A DNA stretch of 64,000 nt from Actinokineospora xionganensis (GTDB lineage Bacteria > Actinomycetota > Actinomycetes > Mycobacteriales > Pseudonocardiaceae), in contig NZ_JABVED010000005.1 of the NCBI RefSeq assembly GCF_014323725.1, positions 310,045 through 374,044 of the forward strand, written 5' to 3'. Under the pieces are notes generated by a model. That model made no database searches. It was not told the DNA's origin and saw only the letters and a list, made by a program, of their open reading frames with translations. Below are positions 40,801-48,497 of the stretch, in pieces. Made by a program: the position numbers and the translations under genes. Each line of letters begins with the position of its first letter. Position 1 is the first letter of the stretch.

Positions 40801-42259
40801 GTCCTCGTTCGACCTGCTGTCCGGCCTGGGGCAGGCGATGGGCCGCGAGGTCGACCCGCGCCAGCTGCCCGAACCCGAACTCGACGCCCTGGTGGCGGCC
40901 GCGTTCGAGCGATTCTTCGACACCTCCGGCCTGCTCGGCGGCCCGGAGCACTGCGCGGACCTGATCGACGAGCTCAAGGGGATCGGCGTGGACGAGGCCG
41001 CGTGCCTGGTCGACTTCGGCGTCGCCCACGACCAGGTGCTCGAAGCGTTGCCGGACCTGCGCTCGGTGCTCGAGCTGAGCGAGGACCGCCGCCGCCGCGC
41101 GCTGGCCGACGAGCCGATCGCCACGCAGGTGCGCAGGCATGGCGTGACCCACCTGCAGTGCACACCGTCCATGGCCGGTCTGCTGGTGGACGACGGCGCG
41201 GGGTCCCTCGGCGGCCTGGCCACCCTGTTGGTCGGCGGCGAGGCGCTGCCCGAGCCGCTGGCGCAGGCCCTTTCCGGCGCGGTCGACGACGTCCACAACA
41301 TGTACGGCCCGACCGAGGCCACCGTGTGGGCCACCACCACGCCGGTACGGCCGGGGGAACCGGTGACCATCGGCGCGCCCATGGCGAACGTCCGCGCCTA
41401 CGTGGTCGACGCGCACATGCGACTGACGCCGCCCGGGGTGCCGGGCGAGCTGCTCCTCGGCGGCGACGGCATCACCCGCGGCTACCTCGGCAGGCCGGGG
41501 CTGACCGCGACCAAGTTCATCCCCGATCCGTTCTCCGGGCAGGCGGGCGGACGGCTGTACCGCACCGGCGACCTGGTGCGCCGCGAGGCCGACGGCGCAC
41601 TGCGATTCCTCGGCAGGCTCGACCACCAGGTCAAGGTGCACGGCCACCGCATCGAGCTCGGCGAGATCGAGAACACCGTGGCCGCCCACCCCGAGCTGCG
41701 CGCCGCCGCGGTGACCGTTCGGGGGACCGGCGCGGGCAGCCGCATCGTGGCCTACTGCGTCCCCGGCGGGGGCCCGTCGGCGGACGACCTCCGGGTGTTC
41801 TGCGCCCGGACGCTGCCCGACTACATGGTGCCCGCGGACATCGTCTTCCTCGACGAGCTGCCCACCACGCCCAACGGCAAGGTCGCCCGCGATCTGCTGC
41901 CCTATCCCGCCGACCGGCCCGCGGCGGTCTACCAGCCGCCGGGCACCGATGTCGAGCGTGCGGTCGCGCGGATCATGGCCGAGATCGTCAAGGCCGATCG
42001 GGTCGGCGTGCACGACAACTTCTTCGAGGTGGGCGGCAACTCGCTGCTCGCGGTGCAGGCCCGCGCCCGCCTGCTGCCGGTGCTGGGTGACCGACTGTCT
42101 CTTGTGGACATTTTCCGCTACCCGACGGTGCGCGGTCTGGTCACGGCTGTCGGCGCCGACGACGGATCGGCCACCGCCTCCGCCGAGCGCGCCAAGGAGT
42201 CCGCGGGCCGTCGGGCCGCCGCGTTCGCCCGCAAGCGCAAGGAAAGGACCGGGGCATGA
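37868..42259 (+). CDS. NRPS module C-A-T with luciferase-like monooxygenase inserted in the A domain
   Basis: The 1463-residue module starts with a C domain (about 35-465, HHLACDG at 166). The A domain begins at about 485 and is split after core motif A4 (FDISVLELLW) by a luciferase-like monooxygenase of about 375 residues (about 707-1082; FSLFYFGG, VWTPERHFHEFGGLYPNPSV, GRVGISVASGWQPNDF). The A domain then resumes (VTHLQCTPSMAG, NMYGPTEATVW) and ends with carrier Ser1392 in GGNSLL. The code DILQLGMVWK is close to known glycine codes. Embedded oxygenases in glycine modules of myxothiazol and melithiazol synthetases hydroxylate the glycyl alpha carbon. Start GTG 37868; the stop overlaps the PKS start by 4 bases. 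Confidence 0.93.
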   Translation: MTDTANPDITDPEGAAARRALLGRRLRERIASRVVPLSYPQQRLWFLDQLDPGNAVYVVPLVYRIDGPLDIRALEHALTEVVRRHHVLRTTFAAGEDGLPAQTVRPAAPITVPVHDVSASADPTPVAQALCAAQARLPFDLSADPMLRPVLVRLSATEHWFCLTLHHLACDGASLGLLAAELSTLYRGMDLPELSLQYGDYAERQAARLTGAPLEEMLAYWRERLAGAPALATLPTDHPRPPTQSYQGGHVGFTVAPDTAAATTELARLCGATPYAVLLAAFAVLVHGYTGGDEAIVGSPVAGRTSEAVAPLIGFFTNTVVQRIDLTGDPSFRDLVARARDESRAAIAHQDLPFEKLVEQMHPSRDPAHNPIFQLMFSYHESDDDVLSLPGCEVRMVPGDTATAKFDLTLSLTRRADTLSGRLEYASDLFDRDTAERMAAHFGTALAAAVADPERPIGTLPLLDKAERERIAVGGNPEPTPVPNVLLHELVAAQAARTPDAQALLGANDTADQALTYRDLDERAESLAARLRGFGVGPDVPVGVYLDRSPELVVTLLAILKAGGAYLPLDPGYPHARLTFMVEDARAAVVVTSGTLARRAAAMPAPLVRLDERTDDEPAPIHTAGPLAPDNLAYVIYTSGSTGTPKGVMVSHRNVVNFFTGVDDVCPGDTPRTWLAVTSMSFDISVLELLWTLARGHRVVVRGDEPTMTTALAGGSVVPAAAQARTMDFSLFYFGGDRGGDPANRYRLLMEGAKFADRNGFAAVWTPERHFHEFGGLYPNPSVTGAAIAAVTERLHVRAGSVVLPLHDPLRVAEEWSVLDNLSGGRVGISVASGWQPNDFVLSPDTYADRKNAMLRGVEELRHLWRGGGVTRRNGVGADTEVKIFPAPVSGDLPVWITSARSPETFQLAGEMGAGLLTHLLGHSVAQLADKIDLYRKAWREAGHPGEGHVTLMLHTFVGGDVDAVRELVREPLCAYIKSSFDLLSGLGQAMGREVDPRQLPEPELDALVAAAFERFFDTSGLLGGPEHCADLIDELKGIGVDEAACLVDFGVAHDQVLEALPDLRSVLELSEDRRRRALADEPIATQVRRHGVTHLQCTPSMAGLLVDDGAGSLGGLATLLVGGEALPEPLAQALSGAVDDVHNMYGPTEATVWATTTPVRPGEPVTIGAPMANVRAYVVDAHMRLTPPGVPGELLLGGDGITRGYLGRPGLTATKFIPDPFSGQAGGRLYRTGDLVRREADGALRFLGRLDHQVKVHGHRIELGEIENTVAAHPELRAAAVTVRGTGAGSRIVAYCVPGGGPSADDLRVFCARTLPDYMVPADIVFLDELPTTPNGKVARDLLPYPADRPAAVYQPPGTDVERAVARIMAEIVKADRVGVHDNFFEVGGNSLLAVQARARLLPVLGDRLSLVDIFRYPTVRGLVTAVGADDGSATASAERAKESAGRRAAAFARKRKERTGA

Positions 42260-45200
42260 CCGAGGAGTACGAGGACGGCGTCGAGCCGATCGCGGTTGTC
42301 GGGCTGGCTTGCCGGGTGCCCGGCGCGCGCACCCCGGAGCGGTTCTGGCACAACATGCGTGCCGGCGTCGACTCGATCAGCCGGTTCACCACCGCCGAAC
42401 TGCTCGCCTCCGGCGTCGACGCGGACACCCTCGCCGACCCCGATTACGTGCCCGCATCCGGTTTCCTCGACGACGCCGACCGCTTCGACGCGGAGTTCTT
42501 CGGCTTCACCCCCGCCGAGGCCGAGACGATGGACCCGCAGCAGCGCCAGCTCTGCGAGACCGCGTGGGCGGCGATGGAGGACGCGGGCCACGACCCGGCG
42601 CGCTTCCCCGGCGACGTCGCGGTGTTCGCGGGCGCGTTCATGACCAAGTACCTGGTCTCGAACCTGTCCACCAGCGCCCGGTTCCAGCGCTCGCCGATGG
42701 CGCCGCTGGCCCGGATGTTCAACGACAAGGACTTCCTCGCCACCCGCCTGTCCCACCTGCTCGACCTGACCGGCCCGGCGTACACGGTGCAGACCGCCTG
42801 CTCGACCTCGCTGGCCGCCACCCACCTGGCCTGCCAGTCGCTGCTGAGCTACGAGTGCGACGCGGCGCTGGTCGGCGGCGTGACTGTCAACGTGCCGCTG
42901 CGCGCGGGCTACCCGGTCGCCGACAGCGGGCTGTTCAGTGCCGACGGCCAGTGCAGGCCGTTCGACGAGCGCGCCGGGGGCACGGTGCCCGGCAGCGGGG
43001 TGGTCGTCGTGCTGCTGCGCAGACTGTCCGACGCGCTGGCCGACCGCGACCACGTCTACGCGGTCATCCGGGGATCGGCGGTCAACAACGACGGCGCGCT
43101 CAAGGCGGGCTACGCCGCGCCCAGCGTCGACGGACAGTTGCGCGTGATCACCTCCGCGCTGGCCGTCGGCGGGGTGGACCCGGCGACCATCGGCTACGTG
43201 GAGGCCCATGGCACCGCCACCCAGGTCGGCGACCCGATCGAGGTCACCGCACTGACCCAGGCGTACGCGGGCGCCGAGGTGGGCTCGTGCGCACTGGGGT
43301 CGGTCAAGGCGAACATCGGCCACCTCGACGCCGCGGCGGGTCTTGCCGGGCTGCTGCGCGCCGCGCTCGCCCTGCACCACGACGAGATCCCGCCCAACGC
43401 CAACTTCACCGCCCCCAACCCGGAGCTGCGGCTGGCGGAGACGCCGTTCTACGTGCCGTCCGCCGCTCGGGACTGGCCCAAGGCCGACCATCCGCGCCGG
43501 GCCGCGGTCAGCTCGTTCGGCGTAGGCGGCACCAACGCCCACGTCGTGCTCGAAGCGGCCCCCGCCGCAGCCGTCGAACGTGCCGAGGCTCGCCAGTTGC
43601 AGCTGATCCCGGTGTCGGCCCGCACCCGGGCCGCGGCTGACGCGGTGACCGAGCGGCTCGCCTCCGCACTGGACGCGGCTCCGCCCCCACTGTCCGACGT
43701 GGCCTTCACGCTGCAGGCAGGAAGGCGCGCATTCGCCGTGCGCCGCTTCGCCGTGTGCGCCGACGCCGCCGACGCGGTGCGCGCGCTGCGTGGCGACGAC
43801 CCCGGCAGACTCGTCACCAAGGTCGCGCCCGACGGGCCGCACGAGGCGGTGTTCACCTTCCCCGGTGGCGGCATGCAGCACCCCGACATGGGCCTGGACA
43901 TCTACCGCTCCGAGCCGGTGTTCCGCGCGGAGGTCGACCGCTGCGCGGAAATCCTGTTGCCCCGCCTCGGTTTCGACCTGCGCAGGCTGATGTTCCCGTC
44001 GGCCTTCACGCCGCTGCCCGGCCGAGAGCTGGCCGGGGGAGCCGCGACGATGGGCCGCGATCAGGGCGCGGGTGTCGTGTCGTCGCTGTTCGTCACCGAG
44101 TACGCGTTGGCCCGCCAGCTCATGGCGTGGGGTGTGCGGCCCGCGGCGATGCTCGGCCACAGCCTCGGCGAGTACGTCGCCGCGTGCCTGGCCGGTGTGT
44201 TCACCCTGGAAGGGGCGCTGGAGATCACCCTGGCCCGCGGCGAGCTGTTCGCGGCCATGCCGCCGGGCCGGATGCTCGTCGTCGGGCTGCCCGAGGCGGA
44301 GGTGATCCCGTTGCTGTCCGAGCGCGTCTCCGTGTCCGCGGTCAACGCGCCCGCCATGACGGTGGTCGCCGGGCCGGACGCCGACATCGCCGCGCTGCTG
44401 AAGGACTTGCGCGCCCGCGACGTCGACTGCCGCAAGGTGAGTGTGCCGGTGGCCAGCCACTCGTGGATGGTCGAGCCGTACCTCGCCGAATTCACCGCGA
44501 AGATCGCCGACCTGCCGCTGTCCGCGCCGACGATCCCGGTCGTCTCCAGCGTGACCGGCACGTGGATCACCGCGGCGGAGGCCACCGACCCGAAGTACTG
44601 GGCACGCCATCTGCGTCAGCCGGTCCGTTTCGCCGACGGCGTGCGGCAGGTGCTAGCCGAACCCGGCCGTGTGCTGCTGGAGGTCGGCCCCGGCCGCGCG
44701 CTGACCGCGCTGGCCGCCGCGCAGCAACTTGCGCCGACGCCGATCGCCGTCGCGACGATGGGTCTGCCCCGCGACGCACTGCCCGACCTCGCGCACCTGG
44801 TGACCGCCGTCGGGCGGCTCTGGCAGTGCGGTGTGGACGTCGACTGGGTCGCGTTCCACGGCGACGCGGACCCGCGCCGGGTGCCGCTGCCGACCTACCC
44901 GTTCCAGGGGGAGCGACACTGGGTCGAGCCAGGCGGGCCGGTCGTTCGCGAACAGGCCACCGAGCCGGTGATCGACCTGCCCGAGGTCGACCTCGACCTT
45001 GACGGCTTCGTCGCCCCTCGCACCGACCGCGAGCGGCAGGTGGCGGCGATTTGGTGCGACCTGCTTGGTCTGGAGCGGGTCAGCGTCGACGACGACTTCT
45101 TCGACCTCGGCGCGCACTCGCTGATGGTCACCCAGGTGACCAGGCAGCTGCGCCGGATGGGCGCCACCGAGCTCAGCGCCCGCGATGTGCTGCTGGCGGG

Positions 45201-46461
45201 CACGGTCGAGGGCATGGCCGCGCTGGTCGACCGCGCGTTGGGCCTCGTGCCCGCCGTCGCGACCTCGACCGGCGTCGTCCTCGCCGACGAGGTGCTGCTC
45301 GACGAAGCCATCACCGCCGAGGGGCTGGCCCCGGTGGATCCGTCGCGGCCGGGCACCGTGCTGCTCACCGGCGCCACCGGGTTCGTCGGCGCCTTTCTGT
45401 GCGCCGAGTTGCTGGGGTCCACCGACGCGACCGTGCTGTGCCTGGTGCGCTCCGCCGACGAACGCGAGGGCCTGGAACGCGTGCGGGCCAACCTCGACTC
45501 CTACGGCCTTCGATCGACATGGGGCACGCGGCTCGCTGTGGTGTCGGGCGACCTGTCCCGTCCCCGGCTCGGGCTCACCGAGGCGTCGTTCGCCGACCTC
45601 GCCGAGCGGGTCGACACCATCCACCACTGCGGCGCGTGGGTGAACTTCGTCCGCCCCTACCGGGCGCTCAAGGCGGCCAATGTTCTTGGCACGCAGGAGA
45701 TCCTGCGGCTGGCCACGACGCACAAGCTCAAGCCGGTGCACCACGTGTCGACCCTCGCTGTGCTTGCGGGGGCGATGCGTGAGGACGTCGAGCGGATCGA
45801 CGAGAACGACCCGCTGCCGCCCGCCATCGGCCACGACACCGCCTATAGCCAGAGCAAGTGGGTCGCCGAAGGCCTGGTGCGGCTGGCCCGCGAACGCGGC
45901 GTCCCGGTCTCGGTCTACCGGGCCGGTGGCGTGCTGGCCGATTCCCGCAGCGGCGCGTCGAACCGGGACGACTACGTCACCAAGGTCATCCAGGGCTGTG
46001 TCCAATTGGGACTGGCGCCGGAACGCGAGTACGAGCTGTCGGTTGGCACGGTCGACCACCTCGCACGGCTTGTGGTGGGGCTGTCCACCTCGCCGACGGC
46101 GCTGGGCCGCACCTTCCACACGATCGATCCGCGGCCGCTGCCATGGAACGCGATCTTCGACCGGATCCGGGAATTCGGCTACCCGGTGCGCGGCGTCCCA
46201 TTCGACGAGTGGCGGGCCGCGCTGATCGACCAGGTCGACCAGGACGGCGACGACAACGCGCTCGCGCCGCTGATGGCGATGCTCGGCGACACCCCGGACC
46301 GCAAGATGCCCGAGATCGGCTGCGGCAACGTCTTCGACGTGCTGGGCGAGGCGGGCGCCCCCGAACTGGACCGGGCCTACTTCGACCGAATGCTGCGCTT
46401 CTTCGTGCGCGGCAAACTGCTGCCGCCGGTCGTGGCGGCGGACCTGACTGGAGGCTCCTGA
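42256..46461 (+). CDS. PKS module KS-AT-ACP with terminal thioester reductase
   Basis: The 1401-residue protein has KS (about 8-440; Cys182 in TACSTS, EAHGTATQ, NIGHLDAAAG), AT (about 535-850; Ser636 in GHSLGEY), ACP (Ser955 in GAHSLM) and a C-terminal reductase (about 1030-1400; LLTGATGFVGAFL, HHVSTLAV, YSQSKWVAE). There is no KR, DH or ER, so the keto group stays unless acted on in trans. The AT motif VASHSWMVEP does not clearly match the standard malonyl or methylmalonyl signatures. The reductase replaces a thioesterase and should release an aldehyde (or alcohol after a second reduction). It is coupled by overlaps to both neighbours. Confidence 0.93.
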   Translation: MTEEYEDGVEPIAVVGLACRVPGARTPERFWHNMRAGVDSISRFTTAELLASGVDADTLADPDYVPASGFLDDADRFDAEFFGFTPAEAETMDPQQRQLCETAWAAMEDAGHDPARFPGDVAVFAGAFMTKYLVSNLSTSARFQRSPMAPLARMFNDKDFLATRLSHLLDLTGPAYTVQTACSTSLAATHLACQSLLSYECDAALVGGVTVNVPLRAGYPVADSGLFSADGQCRPFDERAGGTVPGSGVVVVLLRRLSDALADRDHVYAVIRGSAVNNDGALKAGYAAPSVDGQLRVITSALAVGGVDPATIGYVEAHGTATQVGDPIEVTALTQAYAGAEVGSCALGSVKANIGHLDAAAGLAGLLRAALALHHDEIPPNANFTAPNPELRLAETPFYVPSAARDWPKADHPRRAAVSSFGVGGTNAHVVLEAAPAAAVERAEARQLQLIPVSARTRAAADAVTERLASALDAAPPPLSDVAFTLQAGRRAFAVRRFAVCADAADAVRALRGDDPGRLVTKVAPDGPHEAVFTFPGGGMQHPDMGLDIYRSEPVFRAEVDRCAEILLPRLGFDLRRLMFPSAFTPLPGRELAGGAATMGRDQGAGVVSSLFVTEYALARQLMAWGVRPAAMLGHSLGEYVAACLAGVFTLEGALEITLARGELFAAMPPGRMLVVGLPEAEVIPLLSERVSVSAVNAPAMTVVAGPDADIAALLKDLRARDVDCRKVSVPVASHSWMVEPYLAEFTAKIADLPLSAPTIPVVSSVTGTWITAAEATDPKYWARHLRQPVRFADGVRQVLAEPGRVLLEVGPGRALTALAAAQQLAPTPIAVATMGLPRDALPDLAHLVTAVGRLWQCGVDVDWVAFHGDADPRRVPLPTYPFQGERHWVEPGGPVVREQATEPVIDLPEVDLDLDGFVAPRTDRERQVAAIWCDLLGLERVSVDDDFFDLGAHSLMVTQVTRQLRRMGATELSARDVLLAGTVEGMAALVDRALGLVPAVATSTGVVLADEVLLDEAITAEGLAPVDPSRPGTVLLTGATGFVGAFLCAELLGSTDATVLCLVRSADEREGLERVRANLDSYGLRSTWGTRLAVVSGDLSRPRLGLTEASFADLAERVDTIHHCGAWVNFVRPYRALKAANVLGTQEILRLATTHKLKPVHHVSTLAVLAGAMREDVERIDENDPLPPAIGHDTAYSQSKWVAEGLVRLARERGVPVSVYRAGGVLADSRSGASNRDDYVTKVIQGCVQLGLAPEREYELSVGTVDHLARLVVGLSTSPTALGRTFHTIDPRPLPWNAIFDRIREFGYPVRGVPFDEWRAALIDQVDQDGDDNALAPLMAMLGDTPDRKMPEIGCGNVFDVLGEAGAPELDRAYFDRMLRFFVRGKLLPPVVAADLTGGS

Positions 46462-47696
46462 TGAGCATGCTGTTCACCGGGGCGACGCTCATCGACGGCG
46501 TGGCCGATGACCCGATCACCGACGGCGCCGTCCTCGTGGAGGATGACCGCATCACCGAGGTAGGCACCCGGTCGGTGCCCCGCGAGGCGGATCTGATCGA
46601 CCTGTCCGGTTTGACCTTGCTGCCCGGCCTGATCGACGCGCATGTCCACATCGGACACTCCAGCGAGATGCGCGCGGTGTTGAACCTGGAGGTGTCGGTC
46701 GCCGAGCGCGCCGCCGACATCTTTCGCACGCTGCGCCAGACCGTCGAGGCCGGGTTCACCGCCGTGCGCGACTGCGGCGGCATCGACCACGGCGTGTTGC
46801 GCACTGTGGGCAGGGGACTGGTTCCCGGCCCACGGATCTGGGCCTCGGCGTCGCCGCTGGTGCAGTGCGGCGGGCACGGCCACCTCAGCTCGCCGTTCGT
46901 CGGCCCGGATGAGACTTTCCACTTCCGGGTGCGCGGTCTCACCGCGGTCGGGCGGATCTCCGACGGCGAGGACGAGGTGCGCAAGGCCGCCCGCGAGTGC
47001 TTCCGGCAGGGCGCGTCGTTCCTGAAGATGGCCGTCACCGGTGGGGTGGTCTCGGTCGCGGACAACCTGTCCGACACCCAGTTCAGCGTCGAGGAGATCG
47101 CGGTCGCGGTCGCGGAGGCGCACGCGCGCAACACCTATGTCACCGTCCACGCGCACAACGTCGCGGGCATCCACAACGCGGTGCGCGCGGGCGTCGAGTG
47201 CGTCGAACACGGCACCGGGATCGACGAGGAGACCGCCGCGATGATGGCAGAGCGAGGAGTCAGCCTCGTGCCGACACTGGCGATCGCGAAGGTGCTCACC
47301 GAGAACTTCGACCAGCACGGGCTGCCGCCGCAGATCCGCCACCGGGTCGGCGACACCATGCAGGGCATGGTCGACGCCATCCAGGCGTCGTTGGCGGCGG
47401 GCGTGCCGGTCGGTTCCGGTTCCGACCTCATCGGACCCGACCAGAACCGCCGCGGCCTGGAGTTGGTGCTCAAAGCCGAGGTGATGGGCGCGATGGCGGC
47501 GATCAAGTCGGCCACGTCGGTCAACGCCAAGATCATGCGGGTGGCCGACAAGATCGGCAGCGTCGAGGTCGGCAAGTACGCAGACCTGGTCGCCGTCGAC
47601 TTCGATCCCATCGCGCACCCGGAGTTGTTCGACGACCCGTCGCGGGTCGTGCTGGTCGTCAAGGGCGGCCGCATCGTCAAGGACACCCGCAAGTGA
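46461..47696 (+). CDS. Metal-dependent amidohydrolase (imidazolonepropionase/prolidase-like)
   Basis: The 411-residue protein has the amidohydrolase metal ligands H61-V-H63, a Lys for carboxylation (FLKM, K189), H230-A-H232, H250 in VEHGTG and D322 in GSGSDL, plus the usual split beta-sandwich (PGLIDAHVHIG; VEVGKYADLVAVD). The family includes peptidases acting on X-Pro or acyl-amino substrates. It begins inside the PKS stop codon (1-base overlap), so it is firmly part of the biosynthetic operon. It might trim the peptide or remove a protecting residue; the substrate cannot be read from sequence. Confidence 0.88.
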   Translation: MSMLFTGATLIDGVADDPITDGAVLVEDDRITEVGTRSVPREADLIDLSGLTLLPGLIDAHVHIGHSSEMRAVLNLEVSVAERAADIFRTLRQTVEAGFTAVRDCGGIDHGVLRTVGRGLVPGPRIWASASPLVQCGGHGHLSSPFVGPDETFHFRVRGLTAVGRISDGEDEVRKAARECFRQGASFLKMAVTGGVVSVADNLSDTQFSVEEIAVAVAEAHARNTYVTVHAHNVAGIHNAVRAGVECVEHGTGIDEETAAMMAERGVSLVPTLAIAKVLTENFDQHGLPPQIRHRVGDTMQGMVDAIQASLAAGVPVGSGSDLIGPDQNRRGLELVLKAEVMGAMAAIKSATSVNAKIMRVADKIGSVEVGKYADLVAVDFDPIAHPELFDDPSRVVLVVKGGRIVKDTRK

Positions 47697-47710
47697 CCAA
47701 GGAGCATTCG

Positions 47711-47887
47711 ATGGCCGACACCCGCTATCTCGTCGTCGTCAACGGCGAGGAGCAGTTCTCGATCTGGGCCGAGTCGATGGCCGTGCCGCCGGGCTGGCGC
47801 GCGGCGGGCTTCGTCGGGTCCGAAGAGGACTGCCTCGCCCACATCGAGACGGTCTGGACCGACATGCGTCCGCTGAGCCTGCGCTGA
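47711..47887 (+). CDS. MbtH-like protein
   Basis: The 58-residue protein has the family signature NGEEQFSIW, VPPGWR, CLAHIETVWTDMRPLSL. MbtH-like proteins bind NRPS adenylation domains and are often required for their folding or activity. The usual Pro after the first Trp is replaced by Ala (SIWAES). The start is ATG 47711 behind AAGGAG, 14 bp after the amidohydrolase. It should serve the three A domains of the two NRPS proteins. Confidence 0.95.
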   Translation: MADTRYLVVVNGEEQFSIWAESMAVPPGWRAAGFVGSEEDCLAHIETVWTDMRPLSLR

Positions 47888-47918
47888 CACCGAAACCTAG
47901 GGCAAGAAGGGCGCGACC

Positions 47919-48497
47919 ATGAGTGAGCCGCGGACAGCACCGCTCGTCGTCGGCATCGGCGGATCCGGCACGCCGGGATCGGCGACCGAGCGGGCGCTGA
48001 GCACCGCCCTCGACGAGGCGGCACGGATGGGCGCGCGGGTCCGGCTGTTCGGCGGCGCGTTCCTCAGCGATGTGCCGATGTTCCGGCCGCGGCAGTCAGC
48101 GCGGGTGTGGTCGGCGGTCGAGTTGTTGGACTGTGTCGCCATGGCCGACGGGATCATCCTCGCCACGCCGAGCTACCACGGCGGCGTGTCCGCCCTGGTC
48201 AAGAACGCCTTGGACTACTTGGAGGACCTGCGCGCACATGACCGTCCGTACCTCGACGGCCGGGCGGTGGGCTGCGTGGTGACCTCGTCGGGGGCCCAGG
48301 CGGGCGGTACGACGCTGGCCGCGATGCGCTCGATCGTGCACGCGTTGCGCGGCTGGCCAACCCCGCTCGGCGTCACCCTCAACACCGCGGAGCCCGCCGA
48401 GGACCTGGGCGCGGGTTCGCTGCGGATGATGGCCACCCAGGTCGTCGAGTTCGCCACCCTGTTCGGCGCCCGCGGGCCCGTGGGAGCGCGGCGATGA
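47919..48497 (+). CDS. NADPH-dependent FMN reductase
   Basis: The 192-residue flavodoxin-like protein has the FMN phosphate loop GIGGSGTPGSATERAL, the TPSYHGGVSALVKNALDYLEDL motif and CVVTSSGAQAGG. These enzymes supply reduced FMN to two-component monooxygenases. The luciferase-like domain within the NRPS at 37868 is the natural client. The start is ATG 47919 behind AAGAAGGG and the stop overlaps the next start by 4 bases. Confidence 0.9.
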   Translation: MSEPRTAPLVVGIGGSGTPGSATERALSTALDEAARMGARVRLFGGAFLSDVPMFRPRQSARVWSAVELLDCVAMADGIILATPSYHGGVSALVKNALDYLEDLRAHDRPYLDGRAVGCVVTSSGAQAGGTTLAAMRSIVHALRGWPTPLGVTLNTAEPAEDLGAGSLRMMATQVVEFATLFGARGPVGARR

